Positions 32,447 to 40,958 of a stretch of DNA of 64,000 nt are shown piece after piece. Where the stretch lies: assembly GCF_015674855.1 (NCBI RefSeq), contig NZ_JADMLG010000016.1:1-64000 (forward strand). Direction: 5' to 3'. The notes under the pieces were generated by a model. That model was given only the letters and a program-made list of their open reading frames with translations, did not search any database and had not been told where the DNA came from. This DNA comes from Nocardia bovistercoris (GTDB taxonomy: Bacteria; Actinomycetota; Actinomycetes; Mycobacteriales; Mycobacteriaceae). Each line of letters begins with the position of its first letter. The first letter of the stretch is position 1. The position numbers were made by a program, and so were the translations under genes.

Positions 32447-33655
32447 ATGACTCTGGTCCCCGGAATCACCATTCGCACGGCCACCGAGGACGACGCGGCG
32501 GGTATCGGACTGCTGCTGTCCACCTCGTTCGGGTTCGGGTACGAGCCGCCGGGCGCCGATCCGAGAGAACCGGTATTTCCCAAGGGCGGCAAGCTCGTCG
32601 CGCTCGACGGTCAGCGGATCGTCGGCCACACCAATTCGATGACCATGACGCTGACGGTGTCTTCCGGTCGCACGGTCGAGGCGTGCGGCATCTCCGGTGT
32701 CGGCGTGGCGCCGACCCATCGGCGGCGCGGCATCCTGCGCGCCATGTACATCGAGCAGCACCGGCGCATCGAGGCCGAAGCGCTGCCGCTGACGATCTTC
32801 ACCGCGAGCCGCGCCACCATCTACAGTCGTTTCGGGTACGGCCCGGCCACCGTCCTCGACCAGGTGGTCATCGACCGCCGCTTCGCCGAATTCCACGCGG
32901 ACGCGCCCGATCCCGGCGGTGTGTCGGTGGAGGCGCCCGGCGATGTCGGCGCGGAGATCGAGCGGATCTACGACCGCTGGCGGCGCGGGACGCCCGGTGC
33001 GCAGGCGCGGCCGAAGTCGGGGTGGGCCGAGCTGTTCTTCGACCACAGCGCTTGGCGCGGCGGCGGGTCGAGCCTGTTCGCGCTGCTGCACGCCGACGGA
33101 TACGCGCTGTACCGGTATCAGCCGCGCGAGGGACGCCGGATCGACGTGCGGGTCGTCGAATTCCGCGCCGTGACCGACGACGCGCACGCGGCGCTGTGGC
33201 GGGCGCTACTCGGCCTGGACCTGGTCACCGAGATCGAAGCGGAACTCACCGACAACGATCCGCTCCCCTACCTGCTCACCGATTGCAGGCTCGTGCGCAC
33301 CCGTGGTCGCTACGACGGGTGCTGGCTGCGCGTGATGGACGTGCCCGCCGCTCTCACCGCCCGCGACTACGCCCGCGATCTCGAGGTGGTGCTCGGCGTC
33401 ACCGACCCGTTCCGCGCGGCGGGCGGCGCGTTCGCGCTCACCGTGCGCGGCGGCGCGGCCGAATGCGTGCCGACCGATCGCGAACCGGAGGTCACCCTCG
33501 ACATCGACGTGCTCGGGAGCCTGTACCTCGGCGCGCACCGGGCGGAACCCTTCGCGGCGGCCGGACGCCTGCGCGCGAAGTCCGCCGAGCCGGTCCGCGC
33601 GCTCACCGAGGCGTTCGCATCGGCTCGCGACCCCGAACTCGGCTGGTTCTTCTGA
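32447..33655 (+). CDS. eis: Eis-type GNAT N-acetyltransferase
   Basis: Enhanced-intracellular-survival-type acetyltransferase, a hexameric GNAT enzyme able to acetylate amino groups of aminoglycosides and peptides. The 402-residue length equals that of the known Eis enzymes. The catalytic residues are in register: Y126 (ATIYSRFG) and a C-terminal phenylalanine carboxylate (GWFF, F402). The acetyl-CoA loop is VGVAPTHRRRGILRAM (86-100). The protein comprises an N-terminal GNAT fold, a central second GNAT-like fold and an SCP-like C-terminal domain. ATG 32447 lacks a strong ribosome site. Whether it confers resistance depends on expression, which cannot be judged. Confidence 0.92.
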   Translation: MTLVPGITIRTATEDDAAGIGLLLSTSFGFGYEPPGADPREPVFPKGGKLVALDGQRIVGHTNSMTMTLTVSSGRTVEACGISGVGVAPTHRRRGILRAMYIEQHRRIEAEALPLTIFTASRATIYSRFGYGPATVLDQVVIDRRFAEFHADAPDPGGVSVEAPGDVGAEIERIYDRWRRGTPGAQARPKSGWAELFFDHSAWRGGGSSLFALLHADGYALYRYQPREGRRIDVRVVEFRAVTDDAHAALWRALLGLDLVTEIEAELTDNDPLPYLLTDCRLVRTRGRYDGCWLRVMDVPAALTARDYARDLEVVLGVTDPFRAAGGAFALTVRGGAAECVPTDREPEVTLDIDVLGSLYLGAHRAEPFAAAGRLRAKSAEPVRALTEAFASARDPELGWFF

Positions 33656-33738
33656 GCGGTGTGTGGAACACCAGTGGGTGGTGAGACGTTGCGGTTTCGA
33701 CATCGACCGGTAGCGTGATTTCGCCGTAGGGTGGTGGC

Positions 33739-34149
33739 ATGAAGCCGATCCAGTTGATTCTCAACATACTGTGGCTGATTTTCGCGGGATTCTGGATGGC
33801 GATCGGTTACATCGTCGCGGGCATCGTCTGCTTCCTGCTGTTCTTCCTGGTCGTGCCCATTCCGTTCGGCATCGCTTCGTTCCGAATCGCGGCTTACGTG
33901 CTGTGGCCGTTCGGGCGCACGACAGTCGACAAGCCGGGCGCGGGCACCGGGTCGATGCTCGGCAACATCATCTGGTTCCTCGTCGCGGGCTGGTGGCTGG
34001 CGCTCGGCCACCTGTTCACCAGCATTCCGCTGTTCATCTCGATCATCGGAATCCCGTTCGGGTGGGCGAATCTCAAGTTCATCCCGCTGTCGCTGTTCCC
34101 GCTCGGGAAAGACATCGTCGATACGGACGAGGCGTTCGGGACGCATTGA
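33739..34149 (+). CDS. YccF-domain inner-membrane protein
   Basis: A 136-residue membrane protein with two copies of the YccF repeat (NILWLIFAGFWMAIGY; NIIWFLVAGWWLALGH), each followed by IPFG and a P-L-x-PFG/FPLG segment, making about four helices. Such proteins are widespread and of unknown function. The start is ATG 33739; a GTAGGGTGGTGGC stretch stands upstream. It has no operon partner, as the next gene is convergent. Confidence 0.9.
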   Translation: MKPIQLILNILWLIFAGFWMAIGYIVAGIVCFLLFFLVVPIPFGIASFRIAAYVLWPFGRTTVDKPGAGTGSMLGNIIWFLVAGWWLALGHLFTSIPLFISIIGIPFGWANLKFIPLSLFPLGKDIVDTDEAFGTH

Positions 34150-34185
34150 ACCCGCACCGGATTCGGCCGGGCCACCCGGATTCGG

Positions 34186-34623
34186 CTATTCCGACTCGGC
34201 GACGATCTGTTTCATGATGGCGACCGCGCGGGTGAGCACGACGAGCTGATCCTCGGGCAGGGTGGAGAGCTGTTCGGTCATCCACGCCTCGCGCGCGCTC
34301 ACCTCGTCGGCGAGCAGCGCGCGGCCCTGGGACGAGAGCGAGACGATGATCTGGCGTCCGTCGGTCGGATGCGGTTTGCGCTCGACGAGTTGCAGATCCG
34401 TGAGCGAGGCGATGACCCGCGTCATCGACGGTGGCTGTACCCGTTCCTTCGCGGCGAGCGCGCCCGGTGTCATCGCGCCCTCCCGGTTCAGGGTGGCGAG
34501 CGCGGACAGCTGGGTCAACGATATCTGCGCGTCGGCGCGTCGTCCCCGCAGGTGTCGGGTCAGCCGAACCACCGCCAGCGAGAGTTCACCGGCGAGCGCT
34601 CGAACATCCGATGGCGTTGTCAC
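34186..34623 (-). CDS. MarR-family transcriptional regulator
   Basis: Dimeric winged-helix repressor of 145 residues in the position of Rv0880. The DNA-binding part is ISLTQLSALATLNREGAMTPGALAAKERVQPPSMTRVIASL (in pieces: TQLSALATLNREG, GALAAKERVQPPSMTRV), and the wing has DGRQIIVSLSSQG. The start is GTG 34623. It is divergent from a small DUF2530 gene 62 bases away, and the promoter between the two would be its natural target, but no palindrome is obvious there. Confidence 0.9.
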   Translation of the reverse strand: MTTPSDVRALAGELSLAVVRLTRHLRGRRADAQISLTQLSALATLNREGAMTPGALAAKERVQPPSMTRVIASLTDLQLVERKPHPTDGRQIIVSLSSQGRALLADEVSAREAWMTEQLSTLPEDQLVVLTRAVAIMKQIVAESE

Positions 34624-34685
34624 AGAGCGAAACGATACGTGACCGTCGCGGAGGTCATGCGCGTTCCCGCCGCTAGGCTGGCAGC

Positions 34686-34925
34686 GTGACCCCGAATGTC
34701 CCGCGGATTCCGCCGCGCCTGACCGATCCGCGCCCGGTACTCGCGGTCGGCAGCGCGCTGTGGGCCCTGGCCACGATCGTGGTGTGGGCGAGCGGTGATC
34801 GCTGGGAGTCGGCCCTGCCGGTGTGCCTGATGGGCTTGGCCGTCGGCCTGCTCGGCACGGTGATCTTCCTCGTCCAGCGGCGCGGTGCGCGCCGCGGCGA
34901 CAAGGGCGCGCAGACCGGTCTTTGA
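34686..34925 (+). CDS. Small membrane protein (DUF2530-like)
   Basis: A 79-residue protein starting at GTG 34686 with two hydrophobic helices (about 16-34 and 43-62) and a basic tail RRGARRGDKG. It matches the DUF2530 type in the place of Rv0879c, next to a marR-type gene as in mycobacteria. The function is unknown. TAGGCT lies just before the start, so leaderless expression is possible. Confidence 0.75.
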   Translation: MTPNVPRIPPRLTDPRPVLAVGSALWALATIVVWASGDRWESALPVCLMGLAVGLLGTVIFLVQRRGARRGDKGAQTGL

Positions 34926-34953
34926 TCCGGAATACGCTCGGCTCCGAATCCGC

Positions 34954-36993
34954 TCAGCCGATCGTGAATTCGTCGCTGGTTCCGGTGAAGGGGTGTAGCG
35001 CGCCGTCGGCGCCGAGGCTGTCGGCGAAGTGCACGAAGCGGTGGACGCCCGCGGTGTCGGCGGGGATGTCCCAGGTGAAACCCGCGACCGAGACGGCGGG
35101 ACCGCGCCTGCTCCAGTGGTAGCGCACCGCCCACTCCCCCTCGTTCGCTACGCGCTGCCAGGCGCCGGAAGCGGTGCGGCGTTGGACTTCGAGGAAGGTG
35201 CCGTTGCGGCGCGGGTTGTGTTTCGGGTGGGCCGAGACGAATTCGACCGTCGCGGTGGCGCCCGCGGTGTAGGACGGGGCCGGTTGGGTGAGAACGTCAC
35301 CGAAGGCGCGGCCGGGCGGGGTGGCGTCGGGGCCGGGCGGTGCCACGAAATTCGGTTGCAGGTGGGAGATGTCGCGCGGCGCGGGTCCGCGAGCGACGGT
35401 CTGTCGCGCGGCGAAGGCGGTGGCGAGGCGGGTGAATTCCTGGAGGAAGGCGGGCAGTGTATAGCGGCCGTACAGGGTCGAGCCGCCCTCGTACTGCTGC
35501 GCGTCGTATTCCTCGGGGGTGGTGACGTATTCGTGGTAGGCGTTGGCGTAGCCCTGCATCAGCACCTGCGCCACGTCGACGCCGAGCGCCGCCGCTACCG
35601 CGCGGCGCACCCGCAGCCCGGACACGATGGTGAACTCGCCGCCCGCGCCCGCGAGATACAACTCGCCGATGCGCACGATCTGGATGGGCACCACATTCGG
35701 CACCCACGGATACGGCGGCAGCAGTCCCAGCGGCGCGACGATCGCCTTGGGGGCCTGCGCGTCGGCGAGCCAGGCGGGCGCGGGCGCGGTGGGATCGCCT
35801 AGGGCGTCGAGGAACGGATTGCGCACCCCTTCGGGGATGGGCAGGCCCGGCAAGCCGGGTCCGTCCTCGACGCTGCCCGCGATGAGCGCGACACCGGCGG
35901 CGGCGGGTGCGGTGTGCCTCGGCTGACCGTCGGGGGTGAAGCGGCCGTCCACCGCGATATCGGCGAGGTCGATGTAGCACAGCAGCGCGTCGACCGGCCC
36001 CTGTATCGGCCGCGCTTGCGCCAGTGCGGATTTCGCCGCGCCGTATTGGCGTTCGCCGATGATGCGGGTGTTCTCGAATTCGTCCTCGGTTGGTCCCGAG
36101 GTGGGGCGCAGATTCAGATTCGGGGACATATCGCCCGCATTGGTCTGGGCGAATGCGGAGATGAATTCCGGTGTGCCGTCCAGATATCGCACGCCGTGCT
36201 CGCCGTGCTCGTGCGCGAACGACGCATATCCTTTGTTGTCCGAACTTATCAACCTGTTCGAGTTGCTCATCGAGGTGTTGTGGGTGGCATACCAGGTGAT
36301 GGCGCCGACCTGCTTGCCGCCCTTGCTGATCGAGAGCGCGGTCACCGCGGGATCAATCGCATTCGGGAAGTGCCGTTTGTCGTCTTCGGGATTGCGATCG
36401 AATGCGACGCGAGAACGATTCACACTCGCGTCGTGCAATTCGGCGCGCCCGAGCGCGAGACTCGCCGGACCGAGATCGGCGTGCGCGGCCTCGATCGCCT
36501 CGACGATGCCGGACACCTCGGCGTCGTAGACCTGTTGTTGGAAGCCGAGAATCGAGAGGTTGTAGGCGTAGTCGTGACTCGAGCCGCCGCAAGTCGCGTG
36601 CGAATGCGTGGAGGTGAGCATGACGTTCTGTTCGGTGTAGAGGTCGCCGAATCGGCGCGCGAGCTCGACCATGACGCCGCGGTGCACCGACTGGAAGATC
36701 ATGCCGTTCTCGGCGACCACGTAGACGACGCGCCGACCGTCCGCCGCGATCACGAAAGCGCGGGCGCGCGGGCGCAGGTGGATACCGGCGGTGTCCTGCC
36801 CGAGCTGCGAGTACCCCATCATTCCGCATTCGGCGGCGGGGCCGGTCAGATCCGAGATACCGAGCCCGATCTCGTAATCCGCGCGGGGCGCGGCACTCGC
36901 GAACGGCACGGCGCCGGGCAGCGCGGTCGCGGCGGCCAGTGCGGCCGATCCCGCCGCGCCGCCCGCCAGAACGGTTCTGCGTGACACAGACAT
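34954..36993 (-). CDS. Secreted neutral ceramidase
   Basis: Zinc-dependent neutral/alkaline ceramidase that splits ceramide into sphingosine and fatty acid outside the cell. The 679-residue protein has a twin-arginine signal (SRRTVLAGGAAG...FASA, about 1-35). Motifs of the large catalytic domain include TSTHSHATCGG, with metal-binding histidines, ATHNTSMSNSN, and QTNAGDMSPN, which carries the nucleophilic serine; the small C-terminal beta domain follows from about 560. ATG 36993 has AAGGAG seven bases upstream; a frame reaching 37041 is rejected because it crosses the operator. It is divergent from a TetR regulator that probably controls it. As the bacterium should not make ceramide, a host or environmental substrate is inferred. 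Confidence 0.92.
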   Translation of the reverse strand: MSVSRRTVLAGGAAGSAALAAATALPGAVPFASAAPRADYEIGLGISDLTGPAAECGMMGYSQLGQDTAGIHLRPRARAFVIAADGRRVVYVVAENGMIFQSVHRGVMVELARRFGDLYTEQNVMLTSTHSHATCGGSSHDYAYNLSILGFQQQVYDAEVSGIVEAIEAAHADLGPASLALGRAELHDASVNRSRVAFDRNPEDDKRHFPNAIDPAVTALSISKGGKQVGAITWYATHNTSMSNSNRLISSDNKGYASFAHEHGEHGVRYLDGTPEFISAFAQTNAGDMSPNLNLRPTSGPTEDEFENTRIIGERQYGAAKSALAQARPIQGPVDALLCYIDLADIAVDGRFTPDGQPRHTAPAAAGVALIAGSVEDGPGLPGLPIPEGVRNPFLDALGDPTAPAPAWLADAQAPKAIVAPLGLLPPYPWVPNVVPIQIVRIGELYLAGAGGEFTIVSGLRVRRAVAAALGVDVAQVLMQGYANAYHEYVTTPEEYDAQQYEGGSTLYGRYTLPAFLQEFTRLATAFAARQTVARGPAPRDISHLQPNFVAPPGPDATPPGRAFGDVLTQPAPSYTAGATATVEFVSAHPKHNPRRNGTFLEVQRRTASGAWQRVANEGEWAVRYHWSRRGPAVSVAGFTWDIPADTAGVHRFVHFADSLGADGALHPFTGTSDEFTIG

Positions 36994-37030
36994 ACGCGTC
37001 TCCTTCGTCCGGATGGCAGCGAACCACACA

Positions 37031-37048
37031 ACTGGACACACGTCCAGT
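37031..37048. promoter_or_regulatory. Palindromic operator candidate between ceramidase and tetR
   Basis: ACTGGAC (37031-37037) and GTCCAGT (37042-37048) form a perfect inverted repeat around ACAC, 38 bases before the ceramidase ATG and 22 bases left of the tetR -35. Size and placement suit a TetR-family dimer that would repress both genes. Confidence 0.6.
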
Positions 37049-37069
37049 CAAAGTTTTTCATCCCGCGAA

Positions 37070-37098
37070 TTGACTGCGCGCGCGCCGGGCGCTTAACT
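37070..37098 (+). promoter_or_regulatory. Housekeeping-type promoter of tetR
   Basis: TTGACT (37070-37075) and TTAACT (37093-37098) are separated by 17 bases, a near-consensus sigma-A pattern. The GTG start of tetR is at 37106, seven bases after the -10, so transcription would begin at or next to the start codon and the mRNA would be leaderless. Confidence 0.65.
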
Positions 37099-37105
37099 CG
37101 CTGAG

Positions 37106-37750
37106 GTGTCCTCCCGATTGAGCGTCGAAGAACGACGGGCCCACCTTATCGAGGCGGCTATCGGCCTAGCCGAGAAAAAGGGTGTCGCCGGCGTGACCAC
37201 ACGCGATGTGGCTCAGGCGGCAGGGGTCTCGCTCGGTGTGGTGCATTACTGTTTCGAAAATAAGGATGCGCTCATGACCGAGTTGGTCAAAGCGCTCGCG
37301 ATGGAATTACGCGATTCCGTCGACGCGAATGAAACCGTATGGCAGGACGCCGGAACCGGAAAAGAAGCGCTACAAAAATTGGTACGAACCGGCCTCGGAC
37401 TCATGTGGCTCAACATCGAAGCCACACCCGAACGCCAACTGCTCACCTACGAAACCACCACCTACGCGCTGCGCGAAGGCGAACAGACCCCGGCGAAACT
37501 CGCGATCGCAAGGGAGCAGTACACCTTCAACGACTCCACCGTCGCCGACATCCTCGACCACGCGCGTGACGCCACCGCCACCCGCTGGTCGGTGCCCGTG
37601 CAGACGCTGAGCCGCTTCACCCTCAACGTCATCGACGGCATCGTGCTGCGCTGGCTCGTCGACAACGACAGCGACGCCGTGCGCGAACAACTCGACCTGC
37701 TCAGCGAAATGCTCGCCACCCACTCCTCGACGGTGGAGCGGGCGAACTAG
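37106..37750 (+). CDS. TetR-family regulator, probable ceramidase repressor
   Basis: A 214-residue TetR/AcrR regulator. The N-terminal helix-turn-helix reads VAGVTTRDVAQAAGVSLGVVHYCFENKDALM (in parts: TTRDVAQAAGVSLG, VVHYCFENKDAL). The C-terminal ligand domain is of the BetI-like, Trp-rich type (GLGLMWLNIEATPERQLLTYE; NVIDGIVLRWLVD). GTG 37106 is probably leaderless. It is divergent from ceramidase with a palindrome in between, so a sphingolipid or fatty acid is a plausible effector by inference. Its stop shares CTAG with the stop of the convergent sacsin-like gene. Confidence 0.9.
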   Translation: MSSRLSVEERRAHLIEAAIGLAEKKGVAGVTTRDVAQAAGVSLGVVHYCFENKDALMTELVKALAMELRDSVDANETVWQDAGTGKEALQKLVRTGLGLMWLNIEATPERQLLTYETTTYALREGEQTPAKLAIAREQYTFNDSTVADILDHARDATATRWSVPVQTLSRFTLNVIDGIVLRWLVDNDSDAVREQLDLLSEMLATHSSTVERAN

Positions 37751-40700
37751 ATCGGGTAACCGGCGGGCAGCGCCGGGCGGTCGTCGGCAACCTCGACCGC
37801 CCGCGGCGCGCCGATATGGGTCGTCGCGCCGACCCGCCACCACGGCACCGTGACCGTCGCCGACACCGCGCCGCTCAACCGCACCCGCAGATCCTCGTGC
37901 ACCACCAGATCACCGTCCTGCGCGGGCAACCCGAACAGGCGCGTGAATACGACACCGAGCGGTTCGGCCGACCACGAAGTCGCGCGACCCGCGCCCAGCA
38001 CCTCCGCCGAGATCGCGTCCGAGACCAGCGGCAGATCTAGTAGGCGCGCGAGCGCGGCGGCGGTATCGGCATCGCCGAGCACCAGGCGATCCGACGGCGC
38101 GACCAGACCGAACCACGGCAGGTCGAGCACCATCGCCGCCTCGGGATCCACCGCCGCGCCCGACAGCGCGCGCACCCGCTCGGGCAGATCCAGATCGGTC
38201 GGATCGATCCGACCGTCGTCGACCGCGCGCGCCAGCAGCGCGTGCACCCGCGAAACCACCTCGGGCTCAGGGGTATTCGACTCGTCGGCGAGCGCGTCGA
38301 GCAGGGCGGCGACCAGGTCGACGGACATGGCGTCGGGATTCACGAAAACCGAACGCAGACCGTCGAGATCGGCTTGCTCGAAACCGCCGAACGTGAACTC
38401 CGGTAGCAGACCGGCGAATTCGGAATCGGCCGGATGCCGGTACAGGCCGAGTCTGGTGCCGCGCACGCGGGCGTGGCGGCGCAACCACCACGCGGTGTAG
38501 CCGTCCGGGTCGGTCAGCAGGCGGCGGGTCGCCGGTTCGGACACCAACTGCAGAAGGGCGTCCGGCCAGGCGATCTCGTCGACCAGGTCGAGGTCACGCA
38601 CCGCGACCAGTTCACGAGGCTCCTCGGCGAGACCGTCCCACCAGGTCTCCTCGTCGTCCAGATCGTGATCGGGACCGGTCGGATCGACCTCGCTCACCAC
38701 GCCGAAATCCCAGCCGACACCGATGGCGCGCAACGCTTGCGCACCGTATTCGGCCACCACATCGGCGGCCAGCGTGCCCAGCGGCGTGTCCGAGACCAGC
38801 AGCGGATACAGCGGCGCGTCCGGCAGCAGCAGTTCGTCGGCGGGACGGAGTTCACCCTCGGTATCGGGCAACTCCAACTGCCCCAACCACTCCGGCAGCA
38901 GTCGCGGCTCCGCCGAAGCCGCCAACCGCAGCACCGCGTCCGCGATATCGGGATCGTCGGGATGCTCCTCGAGTTCGGCGCGCAACGCGGGATCGCTCAG
39001 CAGATCCTCCGGCGTCGCCGTGCGCGCACCGAGCCGCGCCAACAAAGGATGCGCCGCCTCGGGATGCACCAACCGCGCCCACGGCACCCCCACGGCCAGT
39101 TCGAGCCCCTCGCCGAGCACCACGGTGCGCGGACCCGTGACCACCCTGCCGTCGGTCAACGGAACTGCGAGCGCGCCCAGTTCCTCGGCCGCCAACGGAT
39201 CGGCCACGAACGGCTCCAACGCCTCGTACAGCCCGTACCACCACCGCGGCGCCCGCTCCAACCCACCCGAAAGCTCCGCAAGCCGCGCCAACCCCAACCG
39301 ATGCACATCCAGCGCCGCCAACGCCTCGCCTGCCCCCGGGCGCGAAAGTTCCGGCACCACGAGCGGACCGATCACATCGGCCAACAACTCCGCCAGATCC
39401 GCACCCAGCCCGATCAACACACTCGCGCGAGTCGGTATCGCCGTCGGATCGGGATCCGCCGCCAACGGATTCGAGGTGACCACGGCGGCGTCCGAGCCGA
39501 GCACCGTCAGCTCCAGGTCGTCGACCGCCGAGTTCGAGACGGTCGCGGCCCATTCGGAGCCGATCGCCACCGACTCAGGACCGGTCTCGGCCGTGTCAGG
39601 GCCGCGCACCACTGACTCAGGCGCGGTCGCCGCCGAATTCGAGCCGAACGTCATCGAGTCCGAGTCGGTCGCGTCGACGGGGGTTGCCATGGGGTCAGAA
39701 GCGAAAGCCGCGCCGGTCGAGTCCGGGTCGCCGGTAGTCGCTGTCCGGGACGACGCGGACGCTGTCGAGGGCGAAGGAGATTGCGGTTCGAGGGTGAACG
39801 GGTCGGCGTCGAGGACGGGTGGTGTGGTCGGGGGTGGGAGGACCGGGAGCCAGGGGTGAGTGCGTAGGTCTCGGAGGACGGCTTCGCGCAGGGCCGCGTC
39901 GGTCTCGCCGCGGGCGAATCCGGGAGTGGGGACCAGGACGAGGCGGTCGCGGCGGGGTAGGGCGCGGGCGAAATCGGAGTAGCCCGTTGCCAATTCGGAC
40001 AGGCGCGCGCCGGGGAGGAGGCGGCGGCGGTCCGGCTGCATGGGGATATCGGCGATCAGCAGGGCCGGGAGGGACAGTTCCTCGTCGGAGCGGGTCGGGG
40101 CGCGCAGGACGTCGTTCGCCGCCGGGAACGGCCTGCCCTCGCGCACCGGGACCAGCCAGCGGGCGCGGGCGGTACGGAACTGCCACCAGGTTCTCGACTC
40201 GTCGCCTGGGCCGGTGACGCGCAGTTCCTGGAGTCCGTTCGCCAGGTCGGCCGCGGTGCTCGTTATCTCGTCGTCGCCGATCCTGATGGCGCGCAACGCC
40301 GGGAGTTCGATCAGCAGGTCGGCGGCTTCCGCACGCATGGACTCCAGCAGCGCGTCGGCGTCGATATCCTCGCGCAGGCGCAGCACGATCTCGGTGTCCG
40401 AACCGGGCGCGGGACCGTCGGCGACCGGCCACGCCAAACGCAGGACCGGCGCGGCGAATTCGCGCACGGCCCGCTTGGACCGGCCCGGAATCTTGATCTC
40501 GTTGTCGTCCAGCGCCGCTCGGGTCCACTCGCGGGAGAAGCGCAACGAACCGGTGGTGGAGCGGATCTCGATATCGTCGCTCACCGAAAGCACGGCGGTG
40601 AAGCCGACACCGAACCGGCCGACCCTGTCGACGGCGACATCCACGGCTTCCGGATCGACCTTGTCCGATGCGCGCAACGCCGTCAGCGCGTGCACACCGT

Positions 40701-40956
40701 CCACCCCGAGCGGCACACCGGTATTGGCGATACTCAGGACCCGCCCGCGCAGCTCGACCGTGAGCCGCCCCGGCACCCCCGCCTCGACGGCGGCGTCGGC
40801 GGCGTTCTGCGCGAGTTCGGTGAGCAGCCGGTCACGATAGCCCGCCCGCACCAGATCCGCTTCGGTCGCGGCGTCCTCCCGCAGCCTCGTCGGCGAATCA
40901 CGCCAGGCCACGAGGACGGCCGAACGCAGCGCCGCCGTCCCGAACGGATCGTCCAC
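37747..40956 (-). CDS. Sacsin-like GHKL ATPase protein
   Basis: A 1069-residue protein with an N-terminal HSP90/sacsin-type ATPase domain: ELAQNAADAA with N51, SIANTGVPL (76-83) and the lid GRFGVGFTAVLS (113-124). The catalytic arginine region found in true HSP90 is not evident. Residues about 390-510 are an acidic Ser/Thr/Ala-rich low-complexity insert with degenerate repeats (SVVRGPDTAETGPESVAIGS). The rest is alpha-helical and Leu/Asp-rich, with no recognised domain. Its GTG (40956) begins two bases after the stop of the DUF3027 gene, so the two form an operon. A chaperone or nucleotide-driven scaffold role is inferred from the family only. It is probably an actinobacterial conserved gene of unknown function. 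Confidence 0.8.
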   Translation of the reverse strand: MDDPFGTAALRSAVLVAWRDSPTRLREDAATEADLVRAGYRDRLLTELAQNAADAAVEAGVPGRLTVELRGRVLSIANTGVPLGVDGVHALTALRASDKVDPEAVDVAVDRVGRFGVGFTAVLSVSDDIEIRSTTGSLRFSREWTRAALDDNEIKIPGRSKRAVREFAAPVLRLAWPVADGPAPGSDTEIVLRLREDIDADALLESMRAEAADLLIELPALRAIRIGDDEITSTAADLANGLQELRVTGPGDESRTWWQFRTARARWLVPVREGRPFPAANDVLRAPTRSDEELSLPALLIADIPMQPDRRRLLPGARLSELATGYSDFARALPRRDRLVLVPTPGFARGETDAALREAVLRDLRTHPWLPVLPPPTTPPVLDADPFTLEPQSPSPSTASASSRTATTGDPDSTGAAFASDPMATPVDATDSDSMTFGSNSAATAPESVVRGPDTAETGPESVAIGSEWAATVSNSAVDDLELTVLGSDAAVVTSNPLAADPDPTAIPTRASVLIGLGADLAELLADVIGPLVVPELSRPGAGEALAALDVHRLGLARLAELSGGLERAPRWWYGLYEALEPFVADPLAAEELGALAVPLTDGRVVTGPRTVVLGEGLELAVGVPWARLVHPEAAHPLLARLGARTATPEDLLSDPALRAELEEHPDDPDIADAVLRLAASAEPRLLPEWLGQLELPDTEGELRPADELLLPDAPLYPLLVSDTPLGTLAADVVAEYGAQALRAIGVGWDFGVVSEVDPTGPDHDLDDEETWWDGLAEEPRELVAVRDLDLVDEIAWPDALLQLVSEPATRRLLTDPDGYTAWWLRRHARVRGTRLGLYRHPADSEFAGLLPEFTFGGFEQADLDGLRSVFVNPDAMSVDLVAALLDALADESNTPEPEVVSRVHALLARAVDDGRIDPTDLDLPERVRALSGAAVDPEAAMVLDLPWFGLVAPSDRLVLGDADTAAALARLLDLPLVSDAISAEVLGAGRATSWSAEPLGVVFTRLFGLPAQDGDLVVHEDLRVRLSGAVSATVTVPWWRVGATTHIGAPRAVEVADDRPALPAGYPI

Positions 40957-40958
40957 AG

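Noticed and set aside
36994..37041. Upstream extension of the ceramidase reading frame
   Set aside because: It would cross the operator palindrome, lacks a ribosome site and precedes a well-formed Tat signal that starts at 36993.
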